46,634 nucleotides of DNA, from NCBI GenBank assembly GCA_016782885.1, contig JADHXQ010000028.1, forward strand, positions 1 through 46,634, given 5' to 3'. Source of the DNA: Phycisphaerae bacterium (GTDB lineage: Bacteria; Planctomycetota; Phycisphaerae; SM23-33). Both the position numbers and the translations under genes were made by a program. Shown here piece by piece: positions 17,411 to 26,969 of this stretch (the first letter of the stretch is position 1; each line of letters begins with the position of its first letter). A model generated the notes under the pieces. It searched no databases, had not been told where the DNA came from, and worked only from the letters and a program-made list of their open reading frames with translations.

Positions 17411-19942
17411 ATGTTTTTAGAACATACGAATTGGGGATTTCGGTTTGGATTTGTTATTTTGGGTTTCGTTATGCTTGGATTGTTTGCCGACAGCTTTGCT
17501 TTCGGCGGCGGTCTAGCCGTTCCCAAGCGCGGTTTTATCAGCTCCCAACCGGGTGAAACGTGGGAAGAGGGTTTGATCTCGGGTAACGGTACTATTGGCG
17601 CCAATATACGCAGTGTTCCTTTGGATGAGACTATTGTGTTTACCCACGAGAGGATGTTTTTACCGCAGGGGCCTCCCGCCATGCCGCCGGACCAGGCAAA
17701 TCGCCTGTTTGAGATCAGGAATCTGATCGACCGCGGGTTGTACAAACAGGCCACGCAGCTTGCATTTGATTTCTCCGGGCAGAAAGGTTTTATGTATCCC
17801 GATCCGTTCGTTCCGTGTTTCGATATGGGCATAAAGATGCAAGCCAAAGGCAAAGTTACGGACTATATGCGTTCGGTCAATTTCGAGACCGGCGAGGCTA
17901 CGGTTCACTGGGCTGACGACCGCGGAGTTTTCGAGCGGCGATTGTTTGTTTCCAGGTCCGCCGGCGTTGCGGTATTGCTCATAACCGGGCCCAAGGCGGG
18001 CAGCGTCAGTTGCGAGATGAAACTCGGACCCCGCCAGCCAAAAGAAAAACTCAAGGAGGGCGCCTATCGAAACAAACGAGGTACCGTTTCCGAGCGGTCG
18101 TGGGCGAGGTTCAAAGAATTCGTCAAGGATGTTGTAACGACCGCCGATGAGTCCGGGCTGACGTTCTCCAGCAGGTTCACCAAGGCGTATCCCGGAAGTA
18201 TCCAGTCTCTGAACGGTATGGCGCATGTGATTGCCGGGAACGGGACGAAGAAAGCCGACGGCGATACCCTGAAAATTTCCGGCGCCGACAGCGTGCTGGT
18301 TATTGTTGACATTGAACCGATATACAAGGCTTTTGACGCAAGAAGACCGAAGAACGATCCTTCGCTGGCCGGTTTTAAAAAGACGAAGAAGAAACTGGCG
18401 GACCTTGGCGCAGACTACAAGAAGCTGCTTGGCGAGCACGCCGCAATTCACGGGAAAATATTCAACCGTATGCGCCTGGATATCGGAGGCGGGAAAGACC
18501 ATAATCTCACCAGCGAAAAGCTGCTGTCCATAACGACCAACGAGAATGTCTGCAAGGCGCTGGTTGAGAAGACCTTCGACGCGGGCAGATACAATATTCT
18601 TTCCTGTACGGGCGAGCTTCCTCCGAACCTCCAGGGTGTCTGGGGCGGAACTTACGTTCCCGGTTGGGCCAGTGATTTCACTCAGAACGGTAATGTGCCT
18701 TCGGCTATCGCGAGCATGATGAGGGGCAACATGCCCGAGCTTATGCTGGCGTATACTTCCTATATAGAATCGATCGTTCCATGGATGGAAATAAACGCCA
18801 AGAACATGTTTGGATGCAGGGGTATCGTGCTTCCTTCGCGGACCAGCACCAATGGTTTCAATAATGCACTGGCTCCAAACTTCGCCGGCGGGTTCTGGGT
18901 CGGCGGCGCCGCGTGGTCCGCTCACTTCTTCTATGACTACTACGAGTACACCGGCGACAAGCAGTTTCTCGCCAGGCACGCTTTGCCTTTCATGGAAAAG
19001 GCGGCTGTGTTCTTTGAAGACTACCTGTACGAAGGTTCGGATGGTAAATATGTGTTCAGCCCGACCCAGTCGCCTGAGAACACCCCGGGCAACTCGAATT
19101 CGCAGGGAACATTTAATTCGACCATGGATGTTGCGGCCGCCAAGGAACTGCTCAATAACTTGATTATTGGGAGCAAAGTGCTTGGCAAGAATGAAAAGAA
19201 GATCGCCGTTTGGGAGGGTATGCTTAAAAAGATGCCTGAGTATATGATCAACGAAGATGGGATCATTAAGGAATGGCTTACGCCTAAACTGGAGAATAAC
19301 GACCATCACAGGCACTGTTCTCAGCTTTATCCCCTGTTCGATTATATGGGTAAAGAGATCGCCGAGAACCCGAAACTTCAATCCGCTTTCAGAAAGAGCA
19401 TTGAATACAAGCTCGATGTGCATTGGGGGAAAAATGCCAGAGGGTTTATGTCGTTTGGTCTGGTTCAGCTTGGACAGGCGGCAACGAGCCTGGGCGAAAG
19501 CGATATGGCCTATAAGTGCCTTACCCATCTCGTAAACCGTTTCTGGCTTCACAACCTTGCGAGCATGCACAACCATAAAACGCTGTTTAATATGGACATC
19601 AGCGGCGGTATGCCGGATGTTATCATTAAGATGCTGTCCAACTCGCAGCAGGGTAAAGTGCAATTATTGCCGGCAGTTCCAAAGGCATGGCCGACAGGCA
19701 CTGTTGAAGGCGTCCTGTGCCGCGGTCAGATTGAAATCAAGTCTCTTAAGTGGGCGCCCGGCAAGATCACAGTGACTCTCTTGTCGGCGAAGGAACAAAA
19801 GATCGACTTGAAAGCACCCGCGGATATACGCAAGTATGACGTGACCAGGGGCAAGGCTTCCGTCAGGAAGACAAGCCGGAAGAATGTTCTTAATGTCACG
19901 CTTCCAAAGCAGCAGGCGGTGACGATTGAGATCGTTAAGTAA
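17411..19942 (+). CDS. GH95-family glycosidase (alpha-L-fucosidase/galactosidase type), exported
   Basis: The 843-residue protein starts with a long hydrophobic signal (ending near SFAFGGG). It keeps the GH95 layout: an N-terminal beta domain (WEEGLISGNGTIGANI, ERMFLPQG), LPPNLQGVWGG, the helical catalytic barrel, and a C-terminal domain (LLPAVPKAWPTGTVEGVLCRG). Candidate catalytic residues are the Asn pair in TQNGN, the Glu in SPENTPG and the Asp in NMDISGGMPD. The barrel's usual NINLQMNYW is replaced by QNGNVPSAIASM, so it is a divergent member. GH95 enzymes release alpha-L-fucose or alpha-L-galactose from glycans. AAAGGG precedes the ATG by seven bases. It closes the sugar cluster and would supply the sugar handled by the four genes before it. 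Confidence 0.8.
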   Translation: MFLEHTNWGFRFGFVILGFVMLGLFADSFAFGGGLAVPKRGFISSQPGETWEEGLISGNGTIGANIRSVPLDETIVFTHERMFLPQGPPAMPPDQANRLFEIRNLIDRGLYKQATQLAFDFSGQKGFMYPDPFVPCFDMGIKMQAKGKVTDYMRSVNFETGEATVHWADDRGVFERRLFVSRSAGVAVLLITGPKAGSVSCEMKLGPRQPKEKLKEGAYRNKRGTVSERSWARFKEFVKDVVTTADESGLTFSSRFTKAYPGSIQSLNGMAHVIAGNGTKKADGDTLKISGADSVLVIVDIEPIYKAFDARRPKNDPSLAGFKKTKKKLADLGADYKKLLGEHAAIHGKIFNRMRLDIGGGKDHNLTSEKLLSITTNENVCKALVEKTFDAGRYNILSCTGELPPNLQGVWGGTYVPGWASDFTQNGNVPSAIASMMRGNMPELMLAYTSYIESIVPWMEINAKNMFGCRGIVLPSRTSTNGFNNALAPNFAGGFWVGGAAWSAHFFYDYYEYTGDKQFLARHALPFMEKAAVFFEDYLYEGSDGKYVFSPTQSPENTPGNSNSQGTFNSTMDVAAAKELLNNLIIGSKVLGKNEKKIAVWEGMLKKMPEYMINEDGIIKEWLTPKLENNDHHRHCSQLYPLFDYMGKEIAENPKLQSAFRKSIEYKLDVHWGKNARGFMSFGLVQLGQAATSLGESDMAYKCLTHLVNRFWLHNLASMHNHKTLFNMDISGGMPDVIIKMLSNSQQGKVQLLPAVPKAWPTGTVEGVLCRGQIEIKSLKWAPGKITVTLLSAKEQKIDLKAPADIRKYDVTRGKASVRKTSRKNVLNVTLPKQQAVTIEIVK

Positions 19943-20052
19943 GCCTCTCCCCATTGCCTGGACAAAAACAAGAGGAGGTTCAGGTACACTCGTTATCATG
20001 ATGAAGCTGCTGTGACGGAGGGAGCCCGCAGGGCGACCGGAGTTACCGCAGC

Positions 20053-20073
20053 GGCGGCGAACCGTTCGCCGCC
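20053..20073. promoter_or_regulatory. Perfect 10-base-arm palindrome
   Basis: GGCGGCGAAC, one base, GTTCGCCGCC. It lies in the 308-base gap after the GH95 gene (19943-20250), which has no gene. There is no run of T after it, so a simple terminator is unlikely. An operator or a cruciform-forming site is possible. Confidence 0.4.
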
Positions 20074-20250
20074 ATTCCAATTCGCATCGCCCGGCGGTCT
20101 TTGTGTGTGCATTGCGGGCGCCCTGTAATCGTACTTGCCATCCCGCCGGTTGTACGGGAGAATAGAATCATTAGTCAAAGGCCGGTGCGGGTTGCTCGAA
20201 AAGTGTAGAGCACGGAGACCGGTTCTCAGCCATACCCATGGAGTTAAACA

Positions 20251-21177
20251 ATGCGGAAACCAACTTTCACAATTGTTGTCCTGTCGGCGGTTGTTTTGTC
20301 GGCTGTCGGTCTGGTGCGGATCAACGGTGCGGATGTCCCCGAGACCAAACTCATCCACGGAACCCTCAAGGGGCAGGTGCTGGCGACCGGTACGGGCAGG
20401 ATGCTGCTGCTCGACAACACCGGAAAAATCCTGTGGAAGCACAAGGGCGGAAATTGTTCGGATATCTGGATGCTGAAGAATGGGAATATCCTGCTGGCTG
20501 ACAATAACGTTGTCGAGGTCGACCCGAAGAGCGACAAGGTCGTCTGGAGTTACAAGCCCGCCATGCAGAAAGGCGGGGGTACGTTCGCCTGCCAGCGCCT
20601 GAAAAACGGGAACACGATGGTCGGCGAGAACTCGGCCGGTCGTATAGTGGAAGTCGACCCCAAAGGCAAGATCGTATTTGAACTGAAACTCCCGGAGTGT
20701 CAGCCCGGGAGCCACAACAACCTGCGACACGTTCGCAAACTTGCTAACGGCAACTACCTGGTCGCCTACAAAGCCAAAGCCATGGTCCGCGAGTACACGC
20801 CGGCGGGCAAAGTGGTGTTCGAAGTCAAGACCAAGCCGATTGCATTCTCGGCCGTTCGCCTGCCCAACGGGAACACCGTTGTCGGACATATCAACTTCGT
20901 GACGGAATTCGACCCGAAGGGCAAGCAGGTATGGCAGTTCGACAAGAAAGAGATCAAGGACGTTAAGATCGGCATGATATGCGGTATCCACGTGTTGCCC
21001 AGCGGTAATATTGTGATGGGTATCTACGGCGCGACGACGAGCAAGGACGGCGCCTCTTTGCTCGAAATTACTCGCGAAAAGAAGGTTGTGTGGCGTTATC
21101 CGGGCGACAGGCACATGATGGGCGTCCAACTCCTTGACGAAAAAGGCAAGCCGCTGCCCGGTCCCGCGTTAAGGTAG
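20251..21177 (+). CDS. Secreted small beta-propeller protein
   Basis: The 308-residue protein has a signal peptide (residues about 1-27) and six or seven propeller-like repeats. Each repeat has the pattern of a short LxNGNxLV strand followed by EVDPKGKxVWxF: LKNGNILLADN, LKNGNTMVGEN, LANGNYLVAYK, LPNGNTVVGHI and LPSGNIVMGIY. This matches the PQQ-like/arylsulfotransferase-like propellers common in planctomycetes. No catalytic residues were recognised. GGAG precedes the ATG. The gene is followed after 38 bases by the dihaem protein gene and then by threonine aldolase, so it is probably the first gene of that operon. The same kind of pairing is seen at 36459-40030. Confidence 0.7.
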   Translation: MRKPTFTIVVLSAVVLSAVGLVRINGADVPETKLIHGTLKGQVLATGTGRMLLLDNTGKILWKHKGGNCSDIWMLKNGNILLADNNVVEVDPKSDKVVWSYKPAMQKGGGTFACQRLKNGNTMVGENSAGRIVEVDPKGKIVFELKLPECQPGSHNNLRHVRKLANGNYLVAYKAKAMVREYTPAGKVVFEVKTKPIAFSAVRLPNGNTVVGHINFVTEFDPKGKQVWQFDKKEIKDVKIGMICGIHVLPSGNIVMGIYGATTSKDGASLLEITREKKVVWRYPGDRHMMGVQLLDEKGKPLPGPALR

Positions 21178-21215
21178 ATGGACGGAAACTTTGAAATGCA
21201 GTCGAGGATAGACGT

Positions 21216-24140
21216 ATGTTCGGTAGTCTGCGGCGTGCAGTGATAATGGCGGTCGTTCTTGCGAGCGGCGTTTTTGCGGCTCCGGGCGCGGAGGTCAACC
21301 AGTCATTCAAGGACTGGACTTCCACGAAGGGGCGGTGGATACACAAAAACGATGTCTTCGCTCAGGTCGAACAGGTAAACGACTGCCGGGCCTTCGCCAA
21401 ATTCACCAAGTGGACTGACTACACCTACGAACTCGAGGCCCGCAGGACCGCCGGATCGGAAGGATTCCTGATCATCTTCCGAGCGGCGGACAAGAACAGC
21501 TTCTACTGGTGGAACCTCGGCGGATGGGGCAACTCTTCTCATGCAATCGAGTCGCTCGAACGTGGGGGGAAGAAGGGGGGCTTCCCGAAGGTCAGGGGCT
21601 CGATCAAGAACGGAAAGTGGTATCGCATTGGGATCGAGGTCAAGGGTCCCTCCATCAAGTGCTACCTGAACGGGAAGCTCATCCACACCGCAACGAACTA
21701 CAGCCACAAAGCCGGCGGTATCGGTCTGGGCAGTTGGTCCACGCAAGTCCAGTACAAGAACATCCGGGTGACTACTCCAGACGGAAAGATGCTGTACCGC
21801 ACCAGACGGGTCGAGCACAGCCCCGATATGGATTCATTCACCAGGAAGGTGCTCACGCCCGAAGAGAAAGCCAAACTGGCCGCCGAGCGCGCCAAAATCC
21901 TCAAATTCACCAAAGACTGCCCGCCGATCGCGTTCATCAAACGGCAGAACTACGGAATGAACGGTACGAACGGCACAATGTTTGCCCGCAGGACCGGGCG
22001 AGGGGCGGCGATCTGCACGTACGATCCAGCCAAGCCGAATGTCGACCCGAAAATCGTTTTCGAAACCAAACTGGGCTTCATCTTCGACATGAGCCCGTCG
22101 TTTGACGCCAAAAAGCTCGTGTTCTCGTACAAGGAAGACAACAATCTCCCGTTCCATATCTGGGAGATTAATGTCGACGGTACGTCAATGCGACAGATCA
22201 CCAAGGGCCCGTTCCACGATGTGAGTCCGATCTACTACGGTGACGGGCGGATCATATTTACCTCGTCGCGAGTCAAATCGTACTCGCTCTGCCAGGACTT
22301 TCTGGCCTGTGCGCTATACGCCGTCAACGCCGACGGATCCAACATGCGCCGGTTCGACTGGACCACCCTGTGTACGCTCTCGCCGGCGGTCCTGGCCGAC
22401 GGGTCGATCCTCTGTACGCGATGGGAGTACCAGGACAAGAACATCTTCATGTGGGAAGGGCTCTGGACGGTCAACCCCAACGGACGCATGCTCAAGCTGT
22501 ATCACGGTAATACCCTGACCGTGCCCAATGCCGTTTACGGCGCCAAGGAGATACCGGGCACGAAGAAGGTGATCCTGACGATGGCCGCCCACCACCACCC
22601 GCCTCTGGGCGACATCGCAATCGTCGACCGGTCGCTGGGTGTGGAGAATCCCAAGGGCATGACCAAGATTACCAACGCCACGCCATACAAGGTCACTGTC
22701 GGCAGGGATTGGAAACATACAAACTGGGGGCCGGGCGACCGGTTGTATCGCAACTCGTTCACCGATCCGTATCCGGTGACCAAGGACTACTCGCTGGTAT
22801 CCGACGGGCGAACGGGCAAGTACCACATAGCGATGCTCAAGTACGACGGTCTGATCGTGCCCCTGTACAAAGACCCGGCGCTGCAGTGCTTCAACGCGGT
22901 ATCGCTCAACAAGAAGCCCGTGCCGAACATCATTCCCGGCGAGTGTCCCCAGGAGCCCGGAGAGGGCACGTTCTTCGTCCAGGACGTTTACCAGGGTCTG
23001 CTGCGCCAGGGCGTTAAGCGCGGGCAGGTAAAGCGTCTGAGGATCATGGCCCAATCGCCCAAAAAATATAACACCGAGGGACCTCGCTACCACGACCATT
23101 ACCCGATCATAGGGCAGGGCAGCTACTACGTGAAGATCAACCTCGGAACCGTTCCGGTCGCCGACACTGGCGCCGCCTACTTCAAAGTTCCCTCGAACAC
23201 CGAGATCTACTTCCAGGCCCTGGACGAAAACGGTAAGGAGATCATCCGGATGGGCTCGGTTACCCAGATCGCCACCGGGGAGCAGGCCTCCTGCATAGGC
23301 TGCCACGAAGATCGCCTCAAACCTTCCCCGGTGAATCCGACGAACATGAAACGCATGACCAAACCGCCGGACAAGATCACTCCGCCGCTGTGGGGCGCCG
23401 GACCGGTGGACTACGTCAAGCATGTTCAGCCCGTTCTGGACAAGCACTGCATCAAGTGTCACTCGGGCGCTACGCCCGCCAAGGGTATCGACCTGTCGGG
23501 TGACAAGACGCAGTTCTACTCCATGTCGTACCGGTCGCTGGTGTTCAGGAATTACGTCGCATACTACTACATCAATCCGGGCCCGACGGGCAACTTCCCG
23601 GCGTTTGGGACCGGTTCGTGGGTCAGCAGGCTGACGAAGATCATCGAGTCGAAGCACCGGTCCACCAGCGAAACCCACGAGTTGGTGGACGTAGAGGCCC
23701 AAGGCCGCCGCTGCATCTACGCCTGGATTGACGCCAACGTGCCTTACTACGGTACGTGGGACATGTCGCGTCCGTATTCAGTGGGCGGGCGGGATGCGAC
23801 CACCATTCCAAAGACCGATGGAAGGGGACGCCCCCAAGCCGCGCCATGGGTCGCCAGGCTGAAAAAGGTTTGCGCCGAGAAGAAGATACGCATAGACGCT
23901 CGGGGTCTGAACTTCACCAATCCGCAGTGGACCCCCGACTTTGTAAAGCTGCTGGGCAAATCGGCAGGTGGCGCCGCCGAAGATAAAACAGCCAGATTCA
24001 AATCCACCAGGGATCCTGATTACCAGGCGATACTCGAAGTCCTGAAAGAGGCAAATACCACGCTCCTTGCCCATCCGAGAATTGACATGCCGGGCGCCAA
24101 GGCAATACCCCAAAAACGCGACTTCGGAAGGGTTTACTAG
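21216..24140 (+). CDS. Secreted dihaem protein resembling hydrazine synthase alpha subunit (copy 1)
   Basis: The 974-residue protein has a signal peptide (ends near APGAE). Residues about 30-190 are a concanavalin-like/DUF1080-type domain (FKDWTSTKGRWIHKNDVFAQ, YRIGIEVKGPSIKCYLNGK). Next comes a PD40/TolB-type propeller (DMSPSFDAKKLVFSYKED, HIWEINVDGTSMRQIT, LSPAVLADGSILCTRWEY). The middle and end resemble the hydrazine synthase alpha subunit family (GEGTFFVQDVYQGL, GTVPVADTGAAYFKVP, GEQASCIGCHED). CIGCH (693-697) and CIKCH (745-749) are two haem-c attachment motifs. It should act outside the cytoplasm in electron transfer or an unknown reaction. No other anammox genes are present, so hydrazine synthesis is not implied. 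A paralog lies at 37352-40030. Confidence 0.75.
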   Translation: MFGSLRRAVIMAVVLASGVFAAPGAEVNQSFKDWTSTKGRWIHKNDVFAQVEQVNDCRAFAKFTKWTDYTYELEARRTAGSEGFLIIFRAADKNSFYWWNLGGWGNSSHAIESLERGGKKGGFPKVRGSIKNGKWYRIGIEVKGPSIKCYLNGKLIHTATNYSHKAGGIGLGSWSTQVQYKNIRVTTPDGKMLYRTRRVEHSPDMDSFTRKVLTPEEKAKLAAERAKILKFTKDCPPIAFIKRQNYGMNGTNGTMFARRTGRGAAICTYDPAKPNVDPKIVFETKLGFIFDMSPSFDAKKLVFSYKEDNNLPFHIWEINVDGTSMRQITKGPFHDVSPIYYGDGRIIFTSSRVKSYSLCQDFLACALYAVNADGSNMRRFDWTTLCTLSPAVLADGSILCTRWEYQDKNIFMWEGLWTVNPNGRMLKLYHGNTLTVPNAVYGAKEIPGTKKVILTMAAHHHPPLGDIAIVDRSLGVENPKGMTKITNATPYKVTVGRDWKHTNWGPGDRLYRNSFTDPYPVTKDYSLVSDGRTGKYHIAMLKYDGLIVPLYKDPALQCFNAVSLNKKPVPNIIPGECPQEPGEGTFFVQDVYQGLLRQGVKRGQVKRLRIMAQSPKKYNTEGPRYHDHYPIIGQGSYYVKINLGTVPVADTGAAYFKVPSNTEIYFQALDENGKEIIRMGSVTQIATGEQASCIGCHEDRLKPSPVNPTNMKRMTKPPDKITPPLWGAGPVDYVKHVQPVLDKHCIKCHSGATPAKGIDLSGDKTQFYSMSYRSLVFRNYVAYYYINPGPTGNFPAFGTGSWVSRLTKIIESKHRSTSETHELVDVEAQGRRCIYAWIDANVPYYGTWDMSRPYSVGGRDATTIPKTDGRGRPQAAPWVARLKKVCAEKKIRIDARGLNFTNPQWTPDFVKLLGKSAGGAAEDKTARFKSTRDPDYQAILEVLKEANTTLLAHPRIDMPGAKAIPQKRDFGRVY

Positions 24141-24160
24141 CTTCCAAAAGGCTAAAAAAG

Positions 24161-25195
<1,035 letters not shown>

Positions 25196-25256
25196 GTATC
25201 CTTCCGGCCGAAACCAGACCAGATCGCAGTGAGACGTGAGAAGGCAAGAAGATAAC

Positions 25257-25285
25257 TTGCCGTGCGTTTTCAAAGGGTGTATGGT
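25257..25285 (+). promoter_or_regulatory. Putative sigma70 promoter for the first CxxC-repeat gene
   Basis: TTGCCG, 17 bases, TATGGT, about 125 bases before the ATG at 25411. The tandem paralog downstream has TTGCCG in its promoter as well. Confidence 0.4.
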
Positions 25286-25410
25286 ATCCTCGCGAGTTCG
25301 TGGAACGGATCTCGCCGATTACCGGGACCATCAGGATTCAGTATGGGCGGGTGCAAAGGTTACTTGTAACCTTCCTGGTGTTTTGTGCGTACAAGCAAGG
25401 ACGTGGTGTC

Positions 25411-26826
25411 ATGCGGTTTGCGGCAATCACATTACGTGTCGTAGTGCTCCTGGGCGTCATGGGCGTTTTCGCGGGGTTGATGTGCGCAGACGAGACCGAG
25501 ACTTTCATCAAAGAAATCATCGCTGGCGCGCGCACCGACAGCCAGCGGTCGATCAAGCTCATGGAAGCGGTCTCTCTGACCGAAGGCAACAAGAAGCTGC
25601 AGATTGCCCTGCTGGAAAAATCCGTCGAGTACGGAATAAAGGGCCTTCGGACTCCGGATGACTGCAGCAGGGTCCAGAAGGCTGTGAGGATGCTTGCCCG
25701 GAACGTTCCCGAGAAGGAATCGTACTGGCTGTCTCAGCAGGCACAGATATATCGCCGCATGCACACGCTGGCCAAGTCCAAAGACGATAAGGAGAAGGTG
25801 GGCGCCCAGGTCGTTGATCTGCTGATACGGGCCGGACACAGCGCCGCGGTGAAGGGCGATTGGAAGGCGTCCCTGTCGGCATACAGCGAGGCCAGATCCG
25901 CCGCGATGCTTTACAAGCAGGCTGTAAAGGACAACCTGTCGATCCGCCTGCGTACGATTGTCAATCTCAGCAAAGCCCAGGAACAGGTCGGAAAATACAT
26001 TGCGGCACTGGCTAAGTCTCCCGATGATGCTGAATTGCGGTCGAATCTCATCAAAACGCTGCTGGTTACGCTGGACGATCCGGTTGGCGCCGCCAAGTAC
26101 GTCAACACCGATGTCGACCAGAAATACCAGGCATACGTTCCCCTGGCGGTCAAAGACGTCTCCGAAGTACCGTTTGAAGGCTGCAAGAGCCTGGGCGACT
26201 GGTATCACAAGGAACTTTCAAAAAATACGGTTTCGTCGGTCAAATCCAACATGCTGAAGAGGGCAAAGGCCTACCTGCAGCGGGCATTGTCGCTTTACGA
26301 CAAGTCCGACATATCGAGTGCGGCCATGAAGCACAGGATCTCTCAGATCGAATCCGAACTGGTAAAGCGGCGTGTTGCCGACCCGTTGATATGCGTGTAC
26401 TGTTTTGCTGCCGGAAAGATTGCCTGTCCGTTATGCATGATCGCCGGAAAGAGCACCGGGAAATTGCAATGCGCCAAGTGCAAGAGCACCGGGCGGATGA
26501 AGTGCGCCAGTTGTAACGGAATCTACGGTCTCAAGTGCAAGGCCTGCGGCGGCAAGGGCATTGTGTATGTAATAGTGAAAGACTACTTCGGCAAGCGCCG
26601 CATGCCGAGGACCTGTTCGGCCTGCTCGGGCCAGCGATACATACACTACAGCGTCAGGTCAAAGCATTATCGCTCCGGTACGTGTTCGAATTGCAGTTAT
26701 CATTCACCCAAGGGGAGCGATACTTGCACTGCCTGCGACGGTGGGGGGGGAAGCAAAGATTGCCCAAAATGCGGCGGAGACGAAACATTACGTTGCACGC
26801 ATTGCACATCAGCTAGCGGTATATAG
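25411..26826 (+). CDS. Secreted helical protein with ten CxxC motifs (tandem copy 1)
   Basis: The 471-residue protein has a signal peptide or N-terminal anchor (residues about 1-25, ending GLMCAD). A 300-residue alpha-helical region follows that may form TPR-like hairpins (KGDWKASLSAYSEARSAA). The C-terminal 140 residues hold ten CxxC motifs: CVYC, CPLC, CAKC, CASC, CKAC, CSAC, CSNC, CTAC, CPKC and CTHC, several followed by GxG as in the DnaJ zinc finger. There is no J domain. The motifs may bind zinc or form disulfides outside the cytoplasm. The ATG at 25411 has AAGGA nine bases upstream and gives the signal peptide. The gene downstream is a clear duplicate. Function unknown. Confidence 0.7.
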   Translation: MRFAAITLRVVVLLGVMGVFAGLMCADETETFIKEIIAGARTDSQRSIKLMEAVSLTEGNKKLQIALLEKSVEYGIKGLRTPDDCSRVQKAVRMLARNVPEKESYWLSQQAQIYRRMHTLAKSKDDKEKVGAQVVDLLIRAGHSAAVKGDWKASLSAYSEARSAAMLYKQAVKDNLSIRLRTIVNLSKAQEQVGKYIAALAKSPDDAELRSNLIKTLLVTLDDPVGAAKYVNTDVDQKYQAYVPLAVKDVSEVPFEGCKSLGDWYHKELSKNTVSSVKSNMLKRAKAYLQRALSLYDKSDISSAAMKHRISQIESELVKRRVADPLICVYCFAAGKIACPLCMIAGKSTGKLQCAKCKSTGRMKCASCNGIYGLKCKACGGKGIVYVIVKDYFGKRRMPRTCSACSGQRYIHYSVRSKHYRSGTCSNCSYHSPKGSDTCTACDGGGGSKDCPKCGGDETLRCTHCTSASGI

Positions 26827-26860
26827 TCTGGATTCAAGGCGCCGGTCGATTACGAAAGAG

Positions 26861-26888
26861 TTGCCGTCCAGTTACCGGGTGGTATAAT
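26861..26888 (+). promoter_or_regulatory. Putative sigma70 promoter for the second CxxC-repeat gene
   Basis: TTGCCG, 16 bases, TATAAT. It lies between the two tandem paralogs and gives an RNA leader of about 75 bases before the ATG at 26970. Confidence 0.55.
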
Positions 26889-26969
26889 TACAAGTACTGC
26901 TTGCGGTCTGGGTTAGTCAGGCCGGGCAACTTGGTGGACCTTGTCGTGACCGGTAAGAAAAAATTCCGG

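Noticed and set aside
17660..19663. Minus-strand open frame of about 670 codons opposite the GH95 gene
   Set aside because: The plus strand encodes a clear GH95 protein; the antisense product has no recognisable motif.
22314..23702. Minus-strand open frame opposite the dihaem protein gene
   Set aside because: Shadow of the strand carrying the two CxxCH motifs.
21216..24140. True hydrazine synthase and anammox metabolism
   Set aside because: Only alpha-subunit-like features are seen; beta and gamma subunits and hydrazine dehydrogenase are absent here, and such homologs seem common in non-anammox planctomycetes.
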